Notes: generated by a model not told the origin, from the letters alone. 64,000 nucleotides of DNA from Vanilla planifolia (GCA_023846275.1 CM043870.1:18043057-18107056); one strand, 5' to 3'; shown: positions 35,410-48,700, numbered from the stretch's first letter. Numbers and translations: made by a program.

Positions 35410-38215
35410 ATTCCCTTAATAAGTGAAATATGAGTTTTTGTGGTTAAGAAGCTCATTTTCAAACCAACAAATATTTGGGTTCTAATCTTGCACACGTCAT
35501 CATGTTGGTTTAAGACAACAACTTGTTACAAAAGTATTGCCAAAATATCAATAATAAAGTTCCTTCTATTTGTTATGGATATGACATATGCCACTCAATT
35601 ATCTATCTAAATATTTAATTGAACTTCCTCTATGTTACATATCATCAGCTTTTGCAGTTCTTACAAAATTTGTTTCTACGTTTATTTTTCACTTGGTGAT
35701 ATAGTATCTCCAAATTGTAATGATTGAATAATTCAAGCTAGTCTATTCATCTTAATGTTAGAATAGATTTATCATCAAACGAGTTATAAATAAGACATGT
35801 ACTTTGTAACAACAAGAGACCATATATGAAAACTTCAGCATTTTTTGGATGGAAGTGCTACGTCAATATGTAAGACAATAATTGGAGATAAAAAGAAAAG
35901 TTAATGGATGCTAACTCCTAATGATATTTTAAAAATAAATAGACCAATAAATCATTTAACAAGGGAACCTTATATGTAAAAGAATATACACAAGCGATGT
36001 TTGATGGAGTTATGCATCAAAAGAAAGTGGTATATTAGGAACACATGGAAGATTTTGGACATATAAAATTGGAAGACAAATAAAAAAGGAAAGTAAGGAT
36101 ATAATAACATTATTATGAACATATATTTGACTTATTAATTTAAAAAAAGGTAGTCATAATAGGAAAAGTTTATATTTTTATGATATATAATGCCATTCTC
36201 ATTTAGTTTAAATCAACCTCTATACCTACAAATACATTTGGTTTAATCTTACACATTATCTTGCTAGTTTAAGACAATCATGTTTGGCTATCAGTATGTC
36301 ACTACTAGCAAAATAATAATATTCCTTCTTTCTTTTATAGATATAATATTTATCTCTTAATTGTCTATCTAAAAACTTTGTTGGGCTTCTTTAATTTTAT
36401 GAATCGAACAGTGGTGCTCTCTTCTTAAAGCATTGATAGTTTCTATTACTTTTCTTTTGGTGGTATAGGATCACAAATCCATAATATCTTAATAATTTAA
36501 GATGTCAGATTTTTCTAAACGTCTAAATATATTATTTTCAAACCAATTATGAATAAGATACTATATTACTTTGGAATAACAAGAAGCCTAAAAATTAAAA
36601 CTTAGGCTTTTTCTGATGAATGTGTTACATAAAAATTTAGGATAGAAGTTGGAGATTAAAAACCAAGTTAATGTAGCCTATCTGTTTACTATATTCTTCA
36701 AATAGATCGACCTATAAGTTGTTTAACAAGGAAATCTTAGTTGTAGTGGAATCTACTGAAGTTGTGTTTAACGAAATCATAGATAAAAAATTTGAAGATT
36801 TCAAACACATGGAAAATTTTGAAAAAAATATTAGAACACCAAAAAAGTTTATGATATGAAAAACTTACTAAATTTCTTCTTAAATATTATCTTTTGGAAG
36901 GGAATTTAAATAGGACTTTGTTAGAAAAGAACAACACTAATGAACATCTTCAAGTCCAAGGTTATGCAGACAATATCACATTTGGATCAACCAACTTTGA
37001 TTTATGTAAACGAATGAGTAAGAATGTTGGTGTAGGAATTCTGATTGACATAATCGGTGAGTTTCCTATTTTCTTGATTGCATGTTAAGAAAGATGAGAA
37101 AGGCATCCTCGTACCTTATTAAAATTTAAAAAATAAGGATATGGTTGCATCAAAAGAGTTAGTATACAACAAAAATCATCATAGTGATTTAATTCTAAGC
37201 GATCTGTGTTTTGCAGTACAAACCCATGCCTCTTAAAAAGGAAATTATTTATGTTACATCAACTTAAAAACTTGTTCTTTGAAATGCAAGTGAAGCCTCA
37301 AAGGATGAATTTTATGGATAGCTAAGTCCAATACATTTTAGGGATACAGTAGCATCATTACTAACATATATTTCACCTATTTTTTTTATCAAAAATGTGA
37401 TTATAATAGGCAAAATATGTATTTTTGTGGTAGATAATGTCATTCTTATTTAGTTTAAATCAGTAACTCTACCTACAAATATTTCTTTTTAATCTTACAA
37501 ATAATATCATACTTGTTTAGGACAATAACATTTGGCTATCAATATGTCACAACTACCAATATAATAATGTTTTTTCTATTTGTTATTGATATAGCTTTTA
37601 TCTCTCAATTGTTTATGTTAATACTTAATTGGGTTTCTTCAATGTTATGCATCACACGATGTTGCTGTCCTCTTAAAGCATTGGTATCTTCTATTACTTT
37701 TCTCATGGTGATATATGATCTCAGAACCATAATGTATTAGTAATTCAAGATATTCTATTTTTTTCATTATCTGAATAGATTTTTTATTCAACAAATTATG
37801 AATAATATACTATATTATTTTATAATAACAAGAAAACTAAATATTAAAACTCAGGCATTTTTGGATTGAAATGTTACACCAAAAGATAAGAAAAACATTG
37901 GAGATTAAAAACCAAGTTAATGGAGGCTATATGTTTACGACATTCTTTGAATAGATAGACCTACAAATAGTTTAACAAGGAAACCTTAGTTGTAATGGAA
38001 TCCATTTAAATTGTGTTTAATGAAATCAAGCATAAACAAGTGGTAGATTTGGAGGGCATGAAAGATTATGAAACAAAATTTGAAGACCAAAAAAGATTAT
38101 GGCATAACAAACTTCCTCTTTAACATTATTTAAGGGAATTTAGAAAGGAAATTAATCAACAACAACTACACTAATGAATTTCTTCAAGACAACATCACAT
38201 ATTATGTGAATTTTT
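35410..38215 (+). repeat. Three tandem copies of a degraded unit
   Basis: Three direct copies begin near 35,410, 36,150 and 37,395. Shared landmarks recur in order: TCTAATCTT or TTTAATCTT followed by AGACAA or GGACAA; TTGTTATGGATATGACA, TTTATAGATATAATA and TTGTTATTGATATAGC; TTGGTGATATAG, TTTGGTGGTATAGG and CATGGTGATATA; AACAAGGGAACC, AACAAGGAAATC and AACAAGGAAACC (about 35,958, 36,725 and 37,974). The second unit is longer, with about 480 bases at its end (including 36,894-37,088) that are absent from unit 1 and only partly present in unit 3. Spacing is roughly 770 then 1,250 bases. No LTR bounds were found. Confidence 0.75.
36894..37088 (+). pseudogene. Open frame in repeat unit 2, possible copia RNase H edge
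   Basis: Sixty-four codons. Just upstream the frame reads F-L-L-K-Y-Y-L-L-E-G-N, and inside it T-L-L-E-K-N-N-T-N and Q-V-Q-G-Y-A-D-N. Copia pol has I-L-R-Y-L-K-G-x, then G-L-x-F-x-K-N, then G-Y-x-D-A-D at similar spacing between RT and RNase H. The match stops after Y-A-D, so this could be coincidence. If correct, the tandem unit derives from the 3' part of a copia pol gene. Confidence 0.35.
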
Positions 38216-41200
38216 TTATCTCATTGTGGAATTAAAAAAGTAATATGCTCGAGAATCTTTTTACACCACCACTTCTATCCAAAAAAATTAATTAATTATC
38301 TTTGTGGAAAGGCATTTCAAGAAAGTCTTAAGCCTACTTTATAGTGATCTTAAGCTTCATTTCATACGAATTGGTTGTACCTATTTGTTACATGTGTATA
38401 CTAATTTTCTAATTATTAGATAGAATTTTTAACATTTTTATTACAAATTAATCGTTTTCATTTTCAGTATTTTTTTAACATTTTTTAACATTTTTCTTCA
38501 CTTTTCTTGAAGTTGATAACTTTCATAACTAAGTTTTAAGTAGGCTCTTATATATTATTGTGTAATTTCTCTTGTATCATGTAAACATATCCAATATTTT
38601 AAAAATAGTTTTTTAATTGTCATTTTTTTTGTATTTTTTATTTAGGCTTATCATGTTTTATTTATCAAACTACTATTTAAATCACAAATGTTTTTAAATA
38701 TTTACATATATTTTAGATATTGACATATATTTTAATGTTAATAGCTTATTTAATAGTAATAGCCTATTTACACAATCTAAATCATTTAAATCATTAAAAA
38801 AAATTTATTTTAAATTTAATATAATATTTTTTTTTTAAAATTTGTTTTGTAAAATTATGAAAATCATTTTAAAAATTTAATTTTTAAAATAAATTATCAA
38901 TTTTTATTTTAATTTTTTTTAAAAATTTATATGTTATAATTACTTATGTTATGATATATCATTTTATATGTTTTTATATTTTTCAAATATTTTGAGATTA
39001 TATTTTTAAATAATTACTTTTCAAGTGGCAAATTGCTTTAACATCTATGATTTTCTTATTTTTAAAAAGCCATTTATGACCCATTCGCTAATAGAAAATT
39101 TTTAGGATGACAAGTAATGTTTTAATATTTGATATTTATATGTAAAGAAAAATTAGTCTTTTGCGACATATATAATATACCTAGAAATATTTTATATTTT
39201 AAACTATTTTTTATATCTTATAAATTACCAAAAAATATTTTAAATATTTATGATATTAAGCTATATTTTACTTTATTAATTTATTAACATAATGTCTATG
39301 TTTTTTTCGAACACATAAATTATTTAATATGACAAATTTCTTTTTCCTTTATTCATTTTATATAACTAAGAGGACACTAAATTGTAATTAATAATAAAAT
39401 TTTACTCGCATTTTATTGACATTACGTTAAATCATTTTGGAAATTTCTATTAATTATTTTGCCTAAAGTTTTGTAATTTTCAAATTTTTTTGAATTATTT
39501 TCCTAATTACGTTGCTTTATTTTAATTTTGTTGGTTTCTTGTTCATTGAATTTTTGTTATAACCACTTGATATATTGAACATAATTATCAGTCTTTTAAA
39601 TTTGAATTTTCTTTAACAATTATTTATCTTTAACAAGTTTGAAACCATGACATGACGAGAAATTTGTAATCATTTCCAATGCATTTGGTAGTAATTCTAT
39701 AAGTCATTTTTTTCCAGTTTTGTTGTTTCGTAATTCTTTTTTTTTTGTATTAACAAATTTGTCTTGATTTAATTACATAAATATTTTTTAATATATTATC
39801 CACGTTGTTTTAAAATTGAGGTGCAGTTATTTCATGTTGATTGAGCATTTTATTGTTGACAATATGTTTATTAAATGTTATTTATTTAAAAATTATTATT
39901 ATGATATTTAATTTACATCCTTCTATATAATTCCCTTGTTCAATATGATCAACATTTTGTTTTTCATTGGTTCCTACATTATTTACTAATTTTCAAAGAT
40001 TTTATTATACATATTTATTTCTATTTTTCAATTAATTTTATTTTTAATTGATATCTTAAAATTATAGACACTTGTAAAACACCCTTTAAATATCATAGAA
40101 TGACAAAATGGTTTACCATCATAATATTTCCACTATATTTTTAATACACTAATATATTAGAAAATATGTAGTACCTATATTTTGTTTTATCATGAATCAT
40201 TTACTACAAATATAATAAATTGTAGATTTATTATTCTTTTAATTTCTTTAACAATGTTATGTTCATCTTTGATGGCATTAGTAAATTTTCCATTAATTTA
40301 TTATTGAGAAAATCATTTTGGCTAGCTAATACAAATTAATTTTAATATTCTAAAAATTCTTAAAGCATAAATTTTTTGATAACTTCATATTTTCACATAA
40401 ATTGAAATATTATTAATTTTTACTTTTAAGATAAATTTAGTCTTTAAAATAACAAGACCTTTTCCAATAATTTATTAATAAATAATCTAATTTGAATTTT
40501 AGAGATAAGAAATTTTTTTAGAAAATGAAAATATAACTTAAATATAATTAATTGAATATCATTAAGATTATAAAAATGATTCTTGAATTTGACATATTTC
40601 TTTTATAATTTTCTTTTGCAAGTTAGACATGTTTATAAACGTGCTAATATAAATTGATTTGTTAAATAAAGAAAAATAATTATTGTTATACCAAAACATC
40701 TAATTAATCAAAATTGTAATGAAAATGACAAAAACTAATTTACATAAAACAAAGAAAAGGAATTGTTTTTGTGAAAATTATGAAAATGTAGAACAATACA
40801 AACTATAAACTTATCTAATTTAATAAACATATATAGAATTTAAATTGTATTACAAATAAAACAAATTACATATCATTACAAATAAGAAATGCAAAATGAA
40901 AAATGAAAAACATTAAAGAAAATAAAATTAATTAAAGAGTCTTAACATATAATATTACAAATATATTCACAACAAAATATCAATAAAAAGTGAAAAGAAA
41001 ACACCTTTTGCCGAAGGAAAGCAAAATTAAAATTTTTTTGACATAACAAAATAAAAATAATAGATGCTACAAAATATCCAAAAATCATCAAAATATTGTG
41101 ATCAATGTGTCATAAAACATTGCAAATATATTAGAAAAAAAATTAAAAAATAAATAAAAAATAACAAAGAAAAAATAATAAAAATTTTAAAAGTAAAACA

Positions 41201-41300
41201 TGTAGCTTTTCAATAATATTTTAATATTGTATTAGTAAAAAATATAAATTATGCATAAAAACATGACAACTATTTTATTATTGATAAATATGATAAAAAG
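38216..41300. other. Extremely AT-rich block with a skew change
   Basis: Low-complexity sequence. T runs prevail on the plus strand to about 40,650 and A runs after that. No gene or motif is seen. The change in bias could mark two abutting fragments or a decayed fold-back element. Confidence 0.5.
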
Positions 41301-43839
41301 ATTTATGAGGAAAAGGATAGGATGGGAATCTTACAACTAGATTTAGATCATGCTCTTATGTCACAATGATAAAAAAATTTGGACAAAGAGCAATAGAAAA
41401 AGAAGCATGGCTAGTCTTTGTGCTTCTCTCGAACGGCATGCTTGTGCCCAAAATGTCAATGGTGGAGACGTCAAATATTACAATACAAATTCCATATTTT
41501 CCTTCATAAATATTTTTAAAATATTAATTGTAGGAATCCATGTATCAGAATGCTAACCTTCATATATAAAAAACATTCTTTATACATAAAAAATTATAAA
41601 AGAATAATTAGTATAAATGCAAAAAAATAATAAATGATCATTATTAAACTCGTAAAATAACTTTTTCTTATATTTGCTTACCCAACAATGAATTTTCATA
41701 TTTAATGTATTTAATTTTTTGGAAATTTCATTGAATCCAACCTTTATTTTGAAGATGTGACTAATTACTTATCAAAATAAATTCATATAAATAAGCAAAT
41801 AAACATTATTCTTAGTGTTATATTTGAAATCAGGGGCAAGAACATTTTTTGGAGTAACACAAATTAAACTTATTATTAATTCAATGGTTTAGCTAGATTA
41901 AATTTAAGATAGATAAACTCAGATAAATATGTCTCAAAAACACGATGCTTTAAAGTGTTATTACTATAATAAGAACTTAAATTAGGAGGACATTATTGAG
42001 ATGTTGGTGGGTTTTAGTTAAAGTTGACTTAGGTGAATAAATTGCAGAAAGTTCTCCAAATTTATATTTGTATTAAAGAAATTCAAAACTTCACATTTCA
42101 ACTTATCATTAATGAAATGTAAAAATGAAGTGTTGAATAATAAGATGGATATTTTAAGTGATAGAATTTACATGACCAAAATGTCATGCACTTTGCAAGG
42201 CTAAGTTCTTCCAAAGTGTAATATAAATGTAGCCATATAAATCCATCACACAAATATTATTGATGCAATTTCCATAGTTAATAGCAATAGATTTGTTTGA
42301 GTCTCTTTAACTTGAATGGCTTCATCAAGGTTCATTGCAATGGGTCGAAGAAGTGTATTAGGGTTAATATTTCTAAATTTAATTAAGATAATCTCAAGCA
42401 AACAATAAAGATCTCATTAACAAAAATTATAGCTTCTAAAGAAAATTTTAATGTTCAGTATATTAAGAGATTGCACTTAATAATCAAACTAATTTTGATA
42501 ATGGATTGTGAAATTCAATGCATAAGTGTGTGACATGAATCATTTTATATTTTGAATGTAATAAAAACCAATGTAACTAATTCATGATTTGAGATGCTCA
42601 AGTTTAGAATATTGAATGCAAGGGTTCACATCTTTCAAGAAAAGTGTTTTTTATAAAACAACTCTAAAATTGACAAATATTTGAAATTTAATTTCTCATA
42701 AAATAGAATCTAATCTTCCATAAATATATCCATGGTACAAATTGACCCTTTATAGACCATTTTCAATTTAAACTTAAATAAAAGTAGTTAAGTTCAAATT
42801 TCTTTACTATGTTAATTATTAGTGTGGAGGTAAAGGAGACAAGTCACTCGAAATTTTTGCTCTTAAGAAAGCTACTTGGCCAATACAAAGAATACTAATG
42901 TTGACATATACAAGATATTGAGGTCATGGATGGAGTTGTTGAAACACTATTGCTATAGAATAATTTCAAATAATTAAAATAGAAAATGTGGCAACATCAT
43001 GCCTTCATTTAGAATACAATAATATAAAGCCATAATTTGGGTTGTAGGAAAATGTTAAAAATGAGGGAAGAAAATTAAAAATGTAGCAATGCAACAAGTC
43101 ATGGTTTTGAATCATAATGGCAACTTCAATAACTCAAAATAAGCTTTGATAAAAAAATCATTGACCTTTTCACCAGATTTCTAATGATTATTATTTCCTC
43201 AAGCTATGTAATATGAATTTAGTTCTTTTACAGGATCAAAAGATAATTGGTAAGATTGATGAAGATTTACTTAGAGCACCATAGTACATAATAGAGTTTC
43301 ACTCAATAGTATTGATTGATATAAAACAACTTAAATTATGATAACATTTGAGTTGAACTACTGAATTTGATTTATTTTTAATTATTTCATTTTATTTTTC
43401 ATTTTAATATTTCTTTTAATGTTTCGTATAAGTTTCCCATGATATTTTCAACCTTTCTTACAAACGGTATAAATTTTAAAACTACAATATATTTAAAGCT
43501 CTACGATGGAATAAATAGAAAGAACTTTTTTTAATATTGGCATTATAGTTCTAGAAATAATTTTTCTTTATCTAAAAGAGTACACAACCATAGTTTTCTA
43601 AGTATTTTCTTTGATTATCTTATATATAAATTATTATTTGAATTTATCACCACCATAAATTTCATTATTTTCATCATTACATTCTATCATAAATCCTATT
43701 ATAGGAGTTCCTTCTACCTATCCCACATTAATAATGTTTGGCCATGTCATTTGTCCCTTGAGCCTTAAACCATATAAATCATTAGGAATTATATTGATTT
43801 TAAATAAGCCACCTCAAAACATTGTTCAAGTTATAAATT
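41301..43839. other. Unassigned; small less AT-rich patch at its start
   Basis: About 41,340-41,480 stands out as richer in G, C and CpG than the block before it and holds part of a 68-codon plus-strand frame (41,350-41,556) of unknown type. The rest is AT-rich and without recognisable motifs. The RT part of the minus-strand copia relic at 43,840 should lie here if it survives. Confidence 0.35.
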
Positions 43840-44460
43840 AAGTATAATAATAATCCCCACTACGACTATGGTGCCACTAAGTGTGCATAGGTGGTTGGCA
43901 TTAAACACTACATTAATCATAACAACCCTTCTAGCAAGAAGCATGGATCTAGTAGCTTATGCTGCAACTTTGTTCGTCATGTTTTATGTAATATGCCTTT
44001 ATTCTTCATGTTTTGGATTTCTAGTTAGAATTGAGAACCCCTGATACAACATAAATTAGCTTTTTTGCATTTTTAATTAGTTAGAAATAATTTTCATTCA
44101 TATCTTTGGCATTCTCTTACTAAACTTCAAACAATATTTGGCATAATTACCTTGTTTATAGTTCAAATAAATGTTTTATACATTTGGCTTATAAGTCATT
44201 CAATTTTTCTTCAAAATATTTAGTAGAACATGTAAATAGAAGTTATTGATGTCATCAACAAAAATGGTGAGAACTCTATTTTGATTATGGAAGTGTGTAA
44301 ATTTGCGTGCATTATACAATATGGAGAGAAAATTCTTGTTATGGTCTTCCTCATTTTTTTTTATGTCTAATGTGCATGTTCTTATCATTGAAAATGTATG
44401 TTTTTTGAAAGATGCTAATGATATTTGTCCAAAGCAATAAGAGATTAAATCTATTTAATA
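43840..44460 (-). pseudogene. Copia integrase relic
   Basis: Minus-strand reading, 5' at high coordinates. F-G-Q-I-S-L-A-S-F resembles G-K-x-x-R-x-S-F of the region before the core. The open frame 44,388-44,200 then gives T-I-F-V-D-D-I-N-N-F-Y and L-L-N-I-L-K-K, matching F-I-D-D-F-S-R and Y-x-L-K-x-K of the copia integrase core. Further on, T-R-S-M-L-L-A and F-N-A-N-H-L-C-T-L-S-G-T match A-R-S-M-L and A-x-x-L-x-N-x-x-P-T. The D-D-E core glutamate region is not clear. Stops are present. No matching LTR or RT was identified. Confidence 0.55.
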
Positions 44461-45199
44461 TAAGAGTTGAGATGCTATTCTTATGCGCATATTTGAATAT
44501 TCTATTTATCAATTATACTTACTAAGTAAATTTCCATGGTACAACTACGTCATATGATGAATAGTAATAGTGATGACTAAGTTTAAATTGATGATAATGT
44601 AATTGACATTGATCGTATTACTCTGTTGCTTGCAATTCGTTGTAAACCTTCAAACTTGTCTGAGCTTTCACATATAGTATGTTATGGCTATAGCCAATTT
44701 TTTTCTTAAAAAATGTTATAATTTGAAATAGTGCTACATCATATTAATACTATATTTTGATAGTATTTACTTTGTTGAATATATTCTTAACCCAATAATT
44801 ATTGAAGTTGTGTTGAGAAAATCATACACTTAAATAAACAGTGCTCACCAACTAATGCTATCCAAATATTTTTATGTTATGAATTTAAATGCACATGAAT
44901 AGTAACTCTAAAAGGTAGAAATATGTGTCTTACAAAAACAACATTTGTATTATACAAAATAGATAGAAACCTTAAATATCTTAATTCTACCCCCATGTAA
45001 TATGAAAATTATTCCATATTTTAAATGTCATGTCCTCTTTGATGACAAAATGTTAGGAAGCTATAATTTCTTCATATTAATAACAACTTCATGTTTATGT
45101 AGAATTGATGTTCAATCCTTATATTAGTTGAATTTTTATTATAGTTGTTTTAGCAACGAATATGTAAACATTATTCTTTTCCTTATATTCTAAGCTCCA
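44461..45199. other. Unassigned between copia relic and LINE copy B
   Basis: AT-rich sequence without a recognised motif. It may contain the 5' part of the copia relic or the 3' end of LINE copy B. No poly(A)-type boundary was found. Confidence 0.3.
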
Positions 45200-45959
45200 C
45201 TTTACGTTCAGCAAACTAGTTTTCATACATGCATCATGCGACTTGCTAACTTCTATTGTATATTTTCTCTATCATGGAGTAGATTCAATAACACACTACA
45301 ATCCCCAAAAATTTATAAATTGCTAATTTACAATTGGTTGCATAATTGAATACCCTTATTTATGTCCATTACATTTACTTTAGGAGTTTTTTGATTTATT
45401 TAAAAATTAAAAAATCTAAAATCATTTCCTCTAAATTATTTCCAATGGAAGGAATCACCTTATTACTTCCACTAATTTTTCCTAAGTTCTTTACAATTAA
45501 TGTATGAATCCATAAATCATTTGTTTGACGTCTTCTTGCAAAGTTTGAATGATTAAAAAAAAGCTTATTATGAAGCAATAATTCTTTTTATCTTTAATTT
45601 TAACAATCACAATTTGGAAGTAAGATACTTTCTCCTAATCTATATATAGTGTGTAGCACAAATAAACTAAAGGATTATTTATTTAATGTAATCCTAACCC
45701 CTTGCAAATTTTATTTACTTAGCATATACTCTTTTTCTTCTACAAATGTTCTCACTTTTAATTTTTATATTTAAGAACATTGTAGAGTGTTGGAAGAGCT
45801 ATAGAAACGTACTAAGAGTAAAAATAGAATTCAGATGTTCTTGAGAATCGATAATTATGTTGTTTCTATAAGCTAGGGGAGTGATTGATATAGATGATCT
45901 ATGTTATCAATATAATATCATTCTTTTTTAAGAAAAAAATTGTTAGTGCTTCTTTTGAA

Positions 45960-46440
45960 GAACTCTATGAATGAGACGAAAAGAAGGGAACATAGGGGAT
46001 TTCCTTTATTAAGACAAATTGAAGGTCGAAAAAAATTACTTATTGATCAACTAATGATTGCTGATATCCATGCATTGTAGAGGTAATTAGTGAGCACCAT
46101 AATGAGAATCTTATTAACATCGTAGTTGGAGAGTGCCTCACAAAGAAATTTTCATGATATATTGTAATTCACATTCCTCAAATCCAACTTAACAATAAAA
46201 TTACCACTTTATTTTTATTGTTAATAGAATAAACAATTTATTGAACTGATAATATGCTCTATACAACATCTCTAAATATATAAAATCAATTTGCATTAGA
46301 GAAATCAGTCTATAAAAAATTTGTTTTATTTAATCAACAATGAGCTTTGTGAATGTTATTTTCATGATGCTTTGAAAAGTAAGTGGTCTAAAATCAACAA
46401 TGATTTCTATGTTATGAGATTTAGGAATATATATAATATT
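45960..46440 (-). pseudogene. LINE reverse transcriptase core (copy B)
   Basis: The minus strand reads I-P-K-S-H-N at 46,428-46,411, then V-D-F-R-P-L-T (from I-P-K-x-x-x and D-Y-R-P-I-S). It continues to K-L-D-L-R-N-V-N-Y-N-I (from K-L-D-F-x-K-A-Y-D-x-V), with F-L-C-E-A-L-S-N-Y-D-V-N, then G-N-P-L-C-S-L-L-F-V near 45,985 (from G-D-P-L-S-P-L-L-F). The first catalytic aspartate region is recognisable but Y-D has become Y-N. Stops and shifts lie between the boxes. Confidence 0.75.
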
Positions 46441-46899
46441 TGTGTTTAAACAGCACCAAAGAATTGGAGATCTTATAAAACTCTGTTAGCTAAACATGAC
46501 ACAACATTTGAGATTAAATCCAAATAATCAGTGAAGAATTTTCCATTAAAACAATCAGTGCCAAGAGTGCTATCTAAATTGATATTAAAAGTTATCTCCT
46601 TATTTCCTCCTTGGTGTTGCACAATTTTATTGTTTGTTTGCTTTTATTAATAAGGAATGGACGAAGTTAAATATATTTCACCGTTAATTACTTAGGAAGA
46701 CCTAAAAAGATTTTATAGGTGGTTGATTATAATTATCATTATTTTTTCCTCTTTGTTTGCTTCTTCACTTCATCACTATTATATAGGAGAATATTGTATT
46801 TCATTCTCCTTCTATCATCCATCTAATTCCTTCTTTCTAATTCCAATAAAATTTCACTCTTTCAAAATCTCATGAATAACAAGAATTAACAAGAAACAA

Positions 46900-47660
46900 T
46901 TCTTTCGACTAATCCTCCTTTTGGTTTCCTTGAAAAATTACTTATTTTTTATTCACCTCTTACTTATCTAATTTAATATGACCAAAGATTTTTGCAAATG
47001 TTGATTTTTTTAATCTTTATGGCACATTTTATGTCCATTTTATTTTAAAGGTAGACGCTTCTTCCAAAAGTAGTTAAAAGACCAATTCCAATTATTTTCC
47101 ATTGTCTATGCAAATGTATGGTAGTTCAAAAACATGTTAAGGAATTTAAATTTTTTAGGAGATAAAGGATGAATTTTGATGAGATTTATGAAAGTCATAT
47201 GACTTGATCCAGTTCTAATAAGGTGACAAATTATAAAAGTTGAAAGTAGTTATCTATTTCTCATTAACCAGCAACCTATGTAATCTTTTCCAAACCCATA
47301 TTCTATTACCTTTTCTTTCCTATGTAAATGAATGACTAAAAAAGTCACTACTACTTAAGATGACATATAATTATGCAATCAACAAACTCTTACATTGGTT
47401 TTAGTTTAGGAGTAGATAGCATTTTAATCATCTAAAGATGTGATTTTATTGAAATCCCTACCCACCATCCAAGAATTTGTGGTATCATTGACAATGTGAA
47501 ATGGCTTGCCCATAATAAGCTCCTTCTAGATGCCATGCTTTTGTCATAGGTGAAAGTGTAGCTTGCTTCAAAAATCTAGGCTTGATGCTTGATATTGATA
47601 TCGACAAACTACTCATTAATGTCAACATTATAGTTGAAGTCATTCCAAAGAATCTATATC
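46900..47660 (-). pseudogene. LINE endonuclease relic (copy B)
   Basis: I-L-W-N-D-F-N-Y-N-V-D-I at about 47,654-47,618 corresponds to the G-D-F-N box of plant L1 endonucleases, with G replaced by N. Downstream, S-S-H replaces S-D-H. Between them lies a stretch of about 165 bases (47,450-47,615) that copy A lacks, and it supplies part of the open minus-strand frame 47,694-47,485. Confidence 0.6.
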
Positions 47661-48429
47661 TTGTTTGATATATTTTAATAATAATGCTAAACAATAGAAT
47701 TTAATATCAAATTTTAACTTCTTGTCCATAAAAGATAGGTTCTAACAAGGCAACTTGTCAAACTATGCATATTTTAATAACTTCATTAATAACATGGCTA
47801 AACAATTTGTAGTAGTACTTTAAATAATTTGAAATAAGAAATTATTCATAAAGACCATCATTATCTACAATTTTGATAGTTGAAAGCATCCTCTAATTCT
47901 TTTTGGGTTAACTAACTTTTCTTGAATCTTTGATATTTTTTTCTCATCCTTGGAAATTTCAATGGATTAAACTCCTCCATAGTTAGAATTTCAAACATAG
48001 AGGTTGTTGATTTTCATAAAGTTCATCACTAAAAATTTTAAGATCTAAATCATCATGTTAGTGCTAAATTTTATGCTATGAATTTTTTGAATTAAAAACT
48101 TAATCATTGACTTTCTTCTTTTAGAATTTTTTAAGGAACTATAATCATCTAATAATTAGCATGCTAGACAATTGCACTCCCTTGTATATATCGTTTGCCT
48201 TTCATTTGCAATAGGGATGTACTCAATTATTTTATTTTTGTTAAGACCTATGTTTGAACATCCATAGTGGATTTCCTAGACATAGAGTTAACAACTTATT
48301 TAAAAATTTTGGTGGCTTTGGTCTTTTCCTATTGCTATTTATTCTTGGCTACATCTTTAGTGATATTTTGTCCATTAATTACATGACCTATTCCGCGATA
48401 TAAACGACAAGATGATTCTAAGAGTTGTC

Positions 48430-48700
48430 TAATTATTTTTAATGTTTGTCTTGAGCTAGCTCATGCCTATGATGGTGGCATCCTTTGTCAAATTTATGTA
48501 AGTTGCCATACTGGATTATCTGACAAGAGCTATTTTTTGAAACCACTTTAGTAGAAATTGTAATTTGGTTTGGCAACACTTTTTCTAACACCACATCAAT
48601 AAATACTCAAGAAATTTTAGGATGTGTGATATTGAAAGTAGCAACATCTACCTTCAAAGGGCCTAATCATTGATGTTATTAGGTGAAGTACTAGAATAAT
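48430..48700 (-). pseudogene. LINE ORF1 relic with zinc knuckle (copy B)
   Basis: Minus strand: V-A-T-F-N-I-T-H-P-K-I-S-R-V-F-I-D-V, then L-E-K-V-L-P-N-Q-I-T-I, Y-G-N-L-H-K-F and C-H-H-H-R-H-E. Together these match a plant L1 ORF1 hinge followed by a zinc knuckle. The R-V-F-I-D-V-x-L-E-K run is the clearest ORF1 evidence in the window. The knuckle has lost at least one cysteine. Confidence 0.7.
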
